Shown here piece by piece: positions 26,672 through 35,351 of a stretch of DNA of 64,000 nt. Where the stretch lies: NCBI RefSeq assembly GCF_043290135.1, contig NC_134701.1, positions 4,087,001 through 4,151,000 on the forward strand, in the 5' to 3' direction. A program made the position numbers and the translations under genes. Numbering within the stretch: the stretch's first letter is position 1; each line of letters starts with the position of its first letter. The notes below the pieces were generated by a model that ran no database searches, had not been told where the DNA came from, and saw only the letters and a program-made list of their open reading frames with translations. This DNA comes from Rhipicephalus microplus (lineage: Eukaryota > Arthropoda > Arachnida > Ixodida > Ixodidae).

Positions 26672-26854
26672 TCAAGATGAAATATTAAGGAAATGCGTCT
26701 GAACTTTTTGCCGAAACGTGTTGGGGTTGCTATCAGAGGCGATATCGTCGGGAAGATCATTCCACATGCGGATGGCTTGCGGTAGTGCGGATGTGTTGAA
26801 CGCGTTCGTGTTTCCAAAAATGCGAGTGAAGCTGAGATGGTTATGTAATCTGCG
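26672..26854 (-). pseudogene. C-terminal fragment of a LINE ORF2-type protein (60 codons)
   Basis: The last 60 residues and stop codon of a non-LTR retrotransposon polyprotein, lying after the reverse transcriptase domain. The visible motif is LPQAIRMWNDLPDDI, followed by an F-rich segment (TFRQKVQTHFL). It matches the conserved tail of many CR1/L2/Jockey-type ORF2 proteins, in which a basic, hydrophobic stretch precedes a W-N-x-L-P motif. The endonuclease and reverse transcriptase parts are missing through 5' truncation, so the fragment is not functional as a retrotransposase. Its frame is still open upstream into satellite and into the neighbouring PLE, giving a 125-codon chimeric frame from 27049. 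Confidence 0.8.
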
Positions 26855-26887
26855 TACAAGTCGGGAACTACGATATCTAATGTGAAA
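26855..26887. repeat. 33-bp satellite remnant between LINE and PLE
   Basis: Continues the interrupted M2 monomer (tacaagtcgggaactacg and on to ctaatgtgaaa). It shows that the LINE and the PLE are two separate insertions in the same monomer. Confidence 0.9.
26877..26887. repeat. Left target-site duplication of the PLE (11 bp)
   Basis: The sequence ctaatgtgaaa is repeated exactly at 32263-32273 on the other side of the PLE. The flanking bases differ on both sides, so the duplication is exactly 11 bp, within the range expected for endonuclease-bearing PLEs. Confidence 0.9.
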
Positions 26888-27507
26888 TAATACTGATTGT
26901 TGGCCTAGTTGGTATTTACTTAATGGCATGATTTGGCCGCAAAAGAGACACACACAAGAAAAGGAACACTCAAACGACAAGCACAGGCGGCACTTCCAAC
27001 TAAAGCAGACTAGGTGCAGACCCAGACTTAAGTACGAAAATATAGACATGCGCAGTCTTCATACAGCCTTACGCTATCCAACAATCAAACAATCTTGTCT
27101 CCGAAGCATACAACGTCACCGACGGTTCGCTGATACACCTTTCACCTTTCTTTTTAATGTAATAGGCTTCCATCAGCTCACGCGCAGTTTTGTACCTGCT
27201 TCTACCCAGAATCTTAAACTCATTAAAACGTGGTACACACCCACAGGCTTTACAGTGCATAGGCAAATGCGCCAAGCCATCGTTCATTAAATTTAATTCG
27301 TGCTCCCTAACTCGTTCATTGATGCAGCGCCCGGTAATCCCGATGTACGAGTTGCCACACGAAAAGGGAATCTCATAAACAACGCCTTTTGCACATCTCC
27401 CGTACATCGTGGCGTGTTTTTTGCCGCACCCTTGACGGCTCGCCTCCACCTCCCGAGCAGTTCTCGGGCACAGCTGAGCCAGCTTTATGGGCGCAGAGAA
27501 GGCGACA
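26888..27507 (-). repeat. Downstream pseudo-LTR (3' end of PLE copy A)
   Basis: A 620-bp block repeated directly at 29469-30088. It encodes the last roughly 145 residues of the ORF, including the GIY-YIG domain, plus 181 bp of 3' untranslated sequence. In PLEs the pLTR arises because copies are joined in tandem, not by LTR-type reverse transcription, so it has no primer-binding site or polypurine tract. Confidence 0.85.
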
Positions 27508-29630
27508 GGTACCCCATACCGGCCTGCTACCTTTTTCAGGTTGTGGGAGACCTTATGAACATAAGGAATCACTGCAGGTCTTACGGTTTCGGTTCTTTGT
27601 TCCCCCGTGGCAGCTCTAGTAACATCACCCTTAGCTTTCCGCAAAAGCGCTTCGGAGACAGCTGTCAATAGCGAGTCAGGGAAATTCGCAGCTAAAAGAC
27701 GCTGGATCTGGTTTCCGAATGATGCCTGCGTCATGTGCGTGCACGATTTCTCGAGAGTAGATCCCAGGCAGAGCGTAGCTATACCACGCTTAACTATTTT
27801 CGATTGGCAAGAGTCATACGGCATTACACCTTTCTTGGCGCGAGGAAAATATTGCCAACACGTTTGCCCGTCATGGAAAGTTAAGCGGAGATCTAAAAAT
27901 TGCAGGGTGTTACTTTGCGGCAGTTCTTGTGTAAAAACGAGTCCTTTTCCGTGAAGCCTAAAAATATTTAAAATGTCATCGCAGCGCGTCAAGGAGCCTT
28001 GTCTGTTAAAAAGAATTAAAAAGTCATCCATATACCTAAAAACTTTGGCAACGTTCAAGGCGCTATGCAGATTAAAAGCTTCATCGAGCGACCGGTCAAT
28101 ACTAGATAAAAATATGTTGCACAGCAACGGAGCAATACAGGATCCAATGCAAATGCCGCGTTTCTGCAGAAAAAGCTGCTTGTCGAAAGATATAAAAGTG
28201 CTACGTAGGTAGGCTTCTAACAGAGTTAAAAAGTCGTCTATCGTTACACCAGCCGCATTTTGAAAGGGTATGGCGCCACTTTCTTCTATGCAGGATCTCA
28301 CCGCAAAGAAGAGTTCATCATGTGGAATTGAATAAAAAAGATCTTCCACATCTACTGAGAAGCCATTGTTGAGCGAGTGCTCATTATCTCTCAAGAACTG
28401 CACTATGTCTTTTGAACTGCTAGTGAAGAAGGGGTCCTTAATCTTAACGCACTTCAGCACCTTCTGTAAGTGCTTACTAAGTAAAAGCTGCCATGTGTCC
28501 CGTTCACTCACTATACTTCTAAAGGGTACTTCAACTTTGTGTGTTTTTGCGCTGAAGAATACGTTTAATGCCGTAGCTTTCATTTTTCTAATATCTGTTG
28601 CTAACTTTTGCAACTTGAGGTCTTTACATAGCTTGGAAACCTTACTCTTAACCTTTGATTCAGACTTCTTAATCTGAACAAAATTCTTTCTTATAGCCTC
28701 TGCTGCCTTCAAATTAAACATTTCTCGTGGAAGCACTACAAAACACCCTTCTTTGTCAGCTTCCAATATGACAATATTCTTTTCCCTACACAACGCTACT
28801 GTCTTTCGCATAACCTCAGTTTTATGACTCTGCCTGGTACCAGAAACACATTTTTTCAGGCTATCTACACCATCTAACAGACACCTCTCCTTATCCTCTG
28901 CTGAGGCTTTACTAGCCACATATCTGTTAAGTGCCGCTAGTTCATGCACAGGAACACTGGCATCGATGCAATACTTGGGTCCCTTGGAAAGAAGCGTTGC
29001 CGAGTCCTCCGGTAGGCTCACGTTTCCTAACATTACCACATTTGATGACTTCGTCGTTGATTTACTGTCCTTGTTAATTTTACAACATTGTCCAATGATT
29101 TGTTTCCACCAGTATTCCGTCATATGATGGATGATGCGTCTGGAGGTTCTTAACTTCTCTTCCGCTACCCATGAAACATCATTCTTCAGGTGCACAATGC
29201 GTAGCCAGTCGTGAAGTAAGCGTACTTGTCTCCACAATTCTGAACGCAGAATTTTGCACAGCCGGGCATTATGGCCCTTAGAAGAAGCAACATGGCCAAA
29301 GAGGGAACTTACTTCAGGTGGCGTAAGTCCTTTGCGTATGCAGAAACCGATGTATCTTGCACGGCAGGTAGTTGCAACAATGGAACTGACAATGATGTCG
29401 ACGCTTGATAGGAAGTCCGGAGAAGACACACACGAAGAGAGGCCAGTTGCACTAGAAATATATTGTAATAATACTGATTGTTGGCCTAGTTGGTATTTAC
29501 TTAATGGCATGATTTGGCCGCAAAAGAGACACACACAAGAAAAGGAACACTCAAACGACAAGCACAGGCGGCACTTCCAACTAAAGCAGACTAGGTGCAG
29601 ACCCAGACTTAAGTACGAAAATATAGACAT
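27069..29630 (-). CDS. PLE polyprotein: reverse transcriptase plus GIY-YIG endonuclease (853 aa)
   Basis: Intact ORF of a Penelope-like element. The protein nicks target DNA and copies element RNA by target-primed reverse transcription in the nucleus. N-terminal PLE-type region about 190-300, with KGPKYC (216-221) and EADKEG (290-295). RT core about 350-600: motif A SVDVEDLFYSIP with catalytic D427, motif B QKRGICIGSCIAPL (489-502), motif C YMDD (533-536) with D535 and D536, and LQFLDLRL (576-583). GIY-YIG nuclease about 740-850: GVVY (749-752), SYIG (761-764), R768, and a likely catalytic E821 in ELMEAYYI. A Cys/His cluster (H792, C793, C796, C798) lies in the linker. The first 54 codons lie in the upstream pLTR copy B; Met1 (29630) and Met41 (29510) are the only starts before Met170, and Met41 may be the real one. 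No frameshift or stop is seen, so it could be active. Confidence 0.92.
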   Translation of the reverse strand: MSIFSYLSLGLHLVCFSWKCRLCLSFECSFSCVCLFCGQIMPLSKYQLGQQSVLLQYISSATGLSSCVSSPDFLSSVDIIVSSIVATTCRARYIGFCIRKGLTPPEVSSLFGHVASSKGHNARLCKILRSELWRQVRLLHDWLRIVHLKNDVSWVAEEKLRTSRRIIHHMTEYWWKQIIGQCCKINKDSKSTTKSSNVVMLGNVSLPEDSATLLSKGPKYCIDASVPVHELAALNRYVASKASAEDKERCLLDGVDSLKKCVSGTRQSHKTEVMRKTVALCREKNIVILEADKEGCFVVLPREMFNLKAAEAIRKNFVQIKKSESKVKSKVSKLCKDLKLQKLATDIRKMKATALNVFFSAKTHKVEVPFRSIVSERDTWQLLLSKHLQKVLKCVKIKDPFFTSSSKDIVQFLRDNEHSLNNGFSVDVEDLFYSIPHDELFFAVRSCIEESGAIPFQNAAGVTIDDFLTLLEAYLRSTFISFDKQLFLQKRGICIGSCIAPLLCNIFLSSIDRSLDEAFNLHSALNVAKVFRYMDDFLILFNRQGSLTRCDDILNIFRLHGKGLVFTQELPQSNTLQFLDLRLTFHDGQTCWQYFPRAKKGVMPYDSCQSKIVKRGIATLCLGSTLEKSCTHMTQASFGNQIQRLLAANFPDSLLTAVSEALLRKAKGDVTRAATGEQRTETVRPAVIPYVHKVSHNLKKVAGRYGVPVAFSAPIKLAQLCPRTAREVEASRQGCGKKHATMYGRCAKGVVYEIPFSCGNSYIGITGRCINERVREHELNLMNDGLAHLPMHCKACGCVPRFNEFKILGRSRYKTARELMEAYYIKKKGERCISEPSVTLYASETRLFDCWIA

Positions 29631-30088
29631 GCGCAGTCTTCATACAGCCTTACGCTATCCAACAATCAAACAATCTTGTCTCCGAAGCATACAACGTCAC
29701 CGACGGTTCGCTGATACACCTTTCACCTTTCTTTTTAATGTAATAGGCTTCCATCAGCTCACGCGCAGTTTTGTACCTGCTTCTACCCAGAATCTTAAAC
29801 TCATTAAAACGTGGTACACACCCACAGGCTTTACAGTGCATAGGCAAATGCGCCAAGCCATCGTTCATTAAATTTAATTCGTGCTCCCTAACTCGTTCAT
29901 TGATGCAGCGCCCGGTAATCCCGATGTACGAGTTGCCACACGAAAAGGGAATCTCATAAACAACGCCTTTTGCACATCTCCCGTACATCGTGGCGTGTTT
30001 TTTGCCGCACCCTTGACGGCTCGCCTCCACCTCCCGAGCAGTTCTCGGGCACAGCTGAGCCAGCTTTATGGGCGCAGAGAAGGCGACA
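29469..30088 (-). repeat. Upstream pseudo-LTR (partial PLE copy B)
   Basis: Direct repeat of 26888-27507 placed at the 5' side of full copy A. Its 3' untranslated segment (29469-29649) reads straight into copy A and supplies the start codons of the main ORF. In known Penelope elements this region carries the promoter; no core promoter is recognisable by eye here. Confidence 0.85.
29650..30088 (-). pseudogene. Truncated PLE ORF in copy B (GIY-YIG domain only)
   Basis: Encodes residues about 709-853 of the PLE polyprotein, with the whole GIY-YIG domain and the natural stop codon at 29650. The reverse transcriptase and N-terminus are missing because copy B is 5'-truncated at 30088. There is no ATG start in the fragment near its 5' end; an in-frame GTG at 30030 is not a credible eukaryotic start. 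The stop lies only 19 bp before the first Met codon of the full ORF. It is probably untranslated and part of the upstream pLTR. Confidence 0.85.
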
Positions 30089-32113
30089 AGGACAGTAAAT
30101 CAAAACAACAAGGACAGTAAATCAACGACGAAGTCATCAAATGTGGTAATGTTAGGAAACGTGAGCCTACCGGAGGACTCGGCAACGCTTCTTTCCAAGG
30201 GACCCAAGTATTGCATCGATGCCAGTGTTCCTGTGCATGAACTAGCGGCACTTAACAGATATGTGGCTAGTAAAGCCTCAGCAGAGGATAAGGAGAGGTG
30301 TCTGTTAGATGGTGTAGATAGCCTGAAAAAATGTGTTTCTGGTACCAGGCAGAGTCATAAAACTGAGGTTATGCGAAAGACAGTAGCGTTGTGTAGGGAA
30401 AAGAATATTGTCATATTGGAAGCTGACAAAGAAGGGTGTTTTGTAGTGCTTCCACGAGAAATGTTTAATTTGAAGGCAGCAGAGGCTATAAGAAAGAATT
30501 TTGTTCAGATTAAGAAGTCTGAATCAAAGGTTAAGAGTAAGGTTTCCAAGCTATGTAAAGACCTCAAGTTGCAAAAGTTAGCAACAGATATTAGAAAAAT
30601 GAAAGCTACGGCATTAAACGTATTCTTCAGCGCAAAAACACACAAAGTTGAAGTACCCTTTAGAAGTATAGTGAGTGAACGGGACACATGGCAGCTTTTA
30701 CTTAGTAAGCACTTACAGAAGGTGCTGAAGTGCGTTAAGATTAAGGACCCCTTCTTCACTAGCAGTTCAAAAGACATAGTGCAGTTCTTGAGAGATAATG
30801 AGCACTCGCTCAACAATGGCTTCTCAGTAGATGTGGAAGATCTTTTTTATTCAATTCCACATGATGAACTCTTCTTTGCGGTGAGATCCTGCATAGAAGA
30901 AAGTGGCGCCATACCCTTTCAAAATGCGGCTGGTGTAACGATAGACGACTTTTTAACTCTGTTAGAAGCCTACCTACGTAGCACTTTTATATCTTTCGAC
31001 AAGCAGCTTTTTCTGCAGAAACGCGGCATTTGCATTGGATCCTGTATTGCTCCGTTGCTGTGCAACATATTTTTATCTAGTATTGACCGGTCGCTCGATG
31101 AAGCTTTTAATCTGCATAGCGCCTTGAACGTTGCCAAAGTTTTTAGGTATATGGATGACTTTTTAATTCTTTTTAACAGACAAGGCTCCTTGACGCGCTG
31201 CGATGACATTTTAAATATTTTTAGGCTTCACGGAAAAGGACTCGTTTTTACACAAGAACTGCCGCAAAGTAACACCCTGCAATTTTTAGATCTCCGCTTA
31301 ACTTTCCATGACGGGCAAACGTGTTGGCAATATTTTCCTCGCGCCAAGAAAGGTGTAATGCCGTATGACTCTTGCCAATCGAAAATAGTTAAGCGTGGTA
31401 TAGCTACGCTCTGCCTGGGATCTACTCTCGAGAAATCGTGCACGCACATGACGCAGGCATCATTCGGAAACCAGATCCAGCGTCTTTTAGCTGCGAATTT
31501 CCCTGACTCGCTATTGACAGCTGTCTCCGAAGCGCTTTTGCGGAAAGCTAAGGGTGATGTTACTAGAGCTGCCACGGGGGAACAAAGAACCGAAACCGTA
31601 AGACCTGCAGTGATTCCTTATGTTCATAAGGTCTCCCACAACCTGAAAAAGGTAGCAGGCCGGTATGGGGTACCTGTCGCCTTCTCTGCGCCCATAAAGC
31701 TGGCTCAGCTGTGCCCGAGAACTGCTCGGGAGGTGGAGGCGAGCCGTCAAGGGTGCGGCAAAAAACACGCCACGATGTACGGGAGATGTGCAAAAGGCGT
31801 TGTTTATGAGATTCCCTTTTCGTGTGGCAACTCGTACATCGGGATTACCGGGCGCTGCATCAATGAACGAGTTAGGGAGCACGAATTAAATTTAATGAAC
31901 GATGGCTTGGCGCATTTGCCTATGCACTGTAAAGCCTGTGGGTGTGTACCACGTTTTAATGAGTTTAAGATTCTGGGTAGAAGCAGGTACAAAACTGCGC
32001 GTGAGCTGATGGAAGCCTATTACATTAAAAAGAAAGGTGAAAGGTGTATCAGCGAACCGTCGGTGACGTTGTATGCTTCGGAGACAAGATTGTTTGATTG
32101 TTGGATAGCGTAA
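30068..32113 (+). pseudogene. Inverted PLE copy C ORF: N-truncated RT plus GIY-YIG (681 aa)
   Basis: Open frame of 681 codons on the plus strand. Its last 668 residues equal residues 186-853 of the full protein, so it keeps the RT core (YMDD included), the Cys/His cluster and the complete GIY-YIG domain. It lacks the first 185 residues. The start codon and the first 13 residues do not come from the PLE ORF: the ATG at 30068 lies on the antisense strand of copy B, and the rest is the inversion junction. This is a product of 5' truncation plus inversion. It has no stop or frameshift, so a product could be made if it were transcribed, but no promoter is evident. Confidence 0.85.
30086..30125. 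other. Inversion junction between PLE copies B and C, with an 18-bp microduplication
   Basis: Copy B matches copy A up to 30088, and copy C begins at 30107. In between lies an extra copy of acaaggacagtaaatcaa (30086-30103), which recurs at 30108-30125 as part of copy C. The overlap of aca at the B boundary and the duplicated 18 bp fit template switching or strand slippage during target-primed reverse transcription. Confidence 0.8.
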
Positions 32114-32262
32114 GGCTGTATGAAGACTGCGCATGTCTATATTTTCGTACTTAAGTCTGGGTCTGCACCTAGTCTGCTTTAGTTGGAAGTGCCGCCTGTG
32201 CTTGTCGTTTGAGTGTTCCTTTTCTTGTGTGTGTCTCTTTTGCGGCCAAATCATGCCATTAA
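30107..32262 (+). mobile_element. Inverted partial PLE copy C
   Basis: Exact reverse complement of 26920-29075 over 2156 bp as far as compared. It lacks the terminal 32 bp of the element's 3' end (26888-26919) and everything 5' of 29075. With copy A it forms a long inverted repeat with a 1031-bp spacer. An inverted partial copy attached upstream of the pLTR is a known Penelope arrangement. Confidence 0.88.
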
Positions 32263-32273
32263 CTAATGTGAAA
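32263..32273. repeat. Right target-site duplication of the PLE (11 bp)
   Basis: ctaatgtgaaa, identical to 26877-26887. The M2 monomer continues from here with gcgcatgaaaccg. Confidence 0.9.
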
Positions 32274-33408
32274 GCGCATGAAACCGTCGTAATGTTGTAG
32301 AAAGCAATGTAAAGTAGCGAGTAAAACGTTTTCTAACGATAGAAGTGCGAAGGTTATGTTAGGTTGAGTTATGTTAGTTTAAGCTAGGTAGCGTCGTGAA
32401 ACCACCAAAAACGACGTCATCTAACGAGATAGTGTTGTTTTATTGCGAGTACGAAAGTGCGATAGGTAAAATGTTGTGAAAGCACACAAAATGGCATGAA
32501 CAAGCCAAATACTGCGTGTTGTACCGTCACAAGTGCGAAACTGCTATGTTGTGACATTCTCGGTAAAGCGCATGCAAGTATCGTGAAACCTTAAAGAACG
32601 ATGTCATTTAGCGAGATACAGCGTTCTGTACTGTAATAAGTTGGTGAGAAACTGTGAGGTCAAGCAAATATCGTAATTGTGAACGAAACAGTGTAATTGA
32701 GCGTCTTTAGATACAAGTGCGAATGTTAGGTTAGGTTGACATATCAACCGTCGTAAAACCGCATTAAACAATGTCAATTAGATGTAGTGTTTTTCAACAT
32801 TACAAGTCGGGAACTACGTTATCTAATGTGAAAGCGCATGAAACCGTCGTAATCTTGTAGAAAACATTGTAAAGTGGCGAGTAAAACGTTTTCTAACGAT
32901 AGAAGTGCGAAGGTTAGGTTAGGTTAGGTTAGTTTAAGCTAGGTAGCGTCGTGAAACTACCAAAAACGACGTCATCTAACGAGATAGTGTTGTTTTATAG
33001 CGAGTATTAAACTGCGATAGGTGAAATGTTGTGAAAGCACACAAAACGGCATGAACAAGCCAAATACTGCGTGTTCTACCGTTACAAGTGCGAAACTGCT
33101 ATATTGTGATATTCTCGTTAAAGCGCATGCAAGCATCGTGAAACCTTAAAGAACAATGTCATTTAGCGAGATACAGCGTTCTGTACTGCAATAAGTTGTT
33201 GAAAAACTGTGAGGTTATGCAAATATCATAATTGTGAACAAAACAGTGTAATAGAGCGTTTTTAGATACAAGTGCGAATGTTAGGTTAGGTTAAGATATG
33301 AACCGTCGTAAAACCGCATTAAACAATGTCAATTACTGAGATGCAGTGTTTTTCACCATTAAAAGTGGGGAACTGCGATATTTAATGTGAAAGCGCTTGC
33401 AACCGTCG

Positions 33409-33980
33409 TTAAGTTAGGTTAGGTTAGGTTAGGTTAGGTTTGGTTAGGTTAGGTTAGGTTAGGTTAGGTTAGATTAGGTTAGGTTAGGTTACGTTAGCTT
33501 AGGTTAGGTTAGGTAAGGATAATTTGGTTAGGTTAGGTAAGGTTAGGTTAGGTTAGGTTGGGTTGGGTGTTGTTGGGTTGGGTTGGGTTGGGTTGGGTTG
33601 GGTTAGGTTGGGTTAGGTTACGTTAGGTTAGGTTAGGTTAGGTTAGGTTACGTTAGGTTATGTTAGGTTAGGTTAGGTTACGTTAGGTTAGGTTAGGTCA
33701 GGTAAGGTTAGGTTACGTTAGAATAGGTTAGGTTAGGTTAGGTTACGTTAGGTTAGGTTAAGTTAGGTTAGCTTAGGTTTGGTTAGCTTAGGTTAGGTTA
33801 GCTTAGGTTAGGTTAGGTTGGGTTGGGTTGGGTTAGGTTGGGTTAGGTTAGGTTAGGTTAGGGTAGGTTGGGTTAGGTTAGTTTAGGTTAGGTTAGGTTA
33901 GGTTGGGTTGGGTTAGGTTAGGTTAGGTTAGGTTAGGTTAGGTAAGGTTAGGTTAGGTTAGGTTAGGTTACGTTAGGTTA
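33409..33980 (+). repeat. TTAGG array 20 (long class, 572 bp)
   Basis: First array right of the PLE. Contains at least six consecutive GGGTT units around 33570-33605, the longest such run in the window. Followed by 1238 bp of satellite. Confidence 0.93.
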
Positions 33981-35218
33981 AGGTATGAACCGTCGTAAAA
34001 CCGCATTAAACAATGTCACTTAGTGAGATGCAGTGTTTTTCACCTTTACAAGTTGGGAACTGTGATATCTAATGTGAAAGCGCTTGAAACCGTCATAATG
34101 TTGTAGAAAGCAATGTAAAGTAGCGAGTAAAACGTTTTCTAACGATAGAAGTGCGAAGGTTATGTTAGGTTGAGTTATGTTAGTTTAAGCTAGGTAGCGT
34201 CGTGCAACTACCAAAAACAACGTCATCTAACGAGATAGTGTTGTTTTATTGCGAGTACGAAACTGCGATAGGTGAAATGTTGTGAAAGCACACAAAACGG
34301 CATGAACAAGCCAAATACTGCGTGTTGTACCGTTACAAGTGCGAAACTGCTATGTTGTGATATTCTCGTTAAAGCGCATGCAAGCATCGTGAAACCTTAA
34401 AGAACGATGTCATTTAGCGAGATACAGCGTTCTGTACTGCAATAAGTTGGTGAAAAACTGTGAGGTTATGCAAATATCCTAATTGTGAACGAAACAGTGT
34501 AATAGAGCGTTTTTTAATACAAGTGCGAATGTTAGGTTAGGTTAAGATATGAACCGTCGTAAAACCGCATTAAACAATGTCACTTAGTGAGATGCAGTGT
34601 TTTTCACCATTACAAGTCGGGAACTACGATATCTAATGTGAAAGCGCATGAAACCATCGTAATCTTGTAGAAAACATTGTAAAATTCCGAGTAAAACGTT
34701 TTCTAAAGATAGAAGTGCGAAGGTTAGCTTGAGTTATGTTAGTTTAAGCTATGTAGCGTCGTGAGACCACCAAAAAGGACGTCATCTAACGAGATAGTGT
34801 TGTTTTATTGCATATACGAAACTGCAATAGGTGAAATGTTGTGAAAGTACACAAAACGGCTTGAACAAGCCAGATACTGCGTGTTGTACCGTTACAAGTG
34901 CGAAACTGCTATAATGTGATATTCTCGGTAAAGCGCATGCAAGCATCGTGAAACCTTAAAGAACGATGTCATTTAGCGAGATACAGCGTTCTGTACTGCA
35001 ATAAGTTGGTGAAAAACTGTGAGGTTATGCAAATATCGTAATTGTGAACGAAACAGTGTAATAGAGCGTTTTTCAATACAAGTACCAATGTTAGGTTAGG
35101 TTAAGATATGAACCGTCGTAAAACCGCATTAAACAATGTCACTTAGTGAGATGCAGTGTTTTTCACCATTACAAGTCGGGAACTGCGATATCTAATGTGA
35201 AAGCGCTTGCAAACGTCG

Positions 35219-35351
35219 TTAGGTTAGCTTAGGTTAGGTTAGGTTAGGTTAGGTTAGGTTACGTTAGGTTAGGTTTGGTTAGGTTAGGTTAGGTTAGGTT
35301 AGGTTAGGTTAGGCTAGGTTGGGTTAGGGTAGGTTAGGTTAGGTTAGGTTA
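35219..35351 (+). repeat. TTAGG array 21 (short class, 133 bp)
   Basis: Shares ttagc and ggctagg variants with array 6. Followed by 1242 bp of satellite. Confidence 0.92.

Larger units (their letters stand above)
26441..26854 (-). mobile_element. 5'-truncated non-LTR retrotransposon (LINE) 3' end
   Basis: A 414-bp insertion in an M2 monomer. On the minus strand it carries the end of an ORF, then a roughly 200-bp 3' UTR, and finishes in a simple TAAA-type tail, seen on + as repeated ttta at 26441-26462. The intact satellite reads acattacaagtc; here acatta is followed by the tail and tacaagtc resumes at 26855, so any target-site duplication is at most the two bases ta. The 3' UTR plus tetranucleotide tail and the encoded C-terminus fit the CR1/L2/Jockey group, but the clade cannot be fixed from so short a piece. 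Confidence 0.85.
26888..32262 (-). mobile_element. Composite Penelope-like retroelement (EN+ PLE), single insertion
   Basis: A 5375-bp insertion bounded by an 11-bp target-site duplication. Read on the minus strand it consists of an inverted partial copy C (30107-32262), a short junction, a partial 3' copy B (29469-30088) and a full copy A (26888-29468) joined tail to head. B repeats the last 620 bp of A at an offset of 2581 bp, forming the pair of pseudo-LTRs (pLTRs) known from Penelope elements. Where compared, the copies are identical in nucleotide and protein sequence, which suggests a young insertion. The coding content (RT followed by GIY-YIG nuclease in one ORF) defines the Penelope order; I cannot assign the family within it. 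Confidence 0.92.

Noticed and set aside
26575..26859. A 94-codon frame in another frame of the LINE fragment.
   Set aside because: It overlaps the recognisable LINE C-terminal frame and 3' UTR and has no recognisable motif.
26888..27507. Hammerhead ribozyme in the pLTR, as described for many Penelope-like elements.
   Set aside because: I looked for the CTGANGA core with a following GAAA on both strands. Only near misses such as ctgatgg and ctgatac were seen. A covariance-model search would decide.
26928..29871. Plus-strand open frames across PLE copies A and B, and minus-strand frames across copy C, up to 205 codons.
   Set aside because: They are antisense shadows of the RT/GIY-YIG ORF, appear in mirror image in the inverted copy and show no domain of their own.
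29469..30088. True LTRs of an LTR retrotransposon or retrovirus.
   Set aside because: The repeated blocks contain coding sequence for a GIY-YIG domain and are joined directly tail to head. There is no gag, protease, integrase, primer-binding site or polypurine tract.
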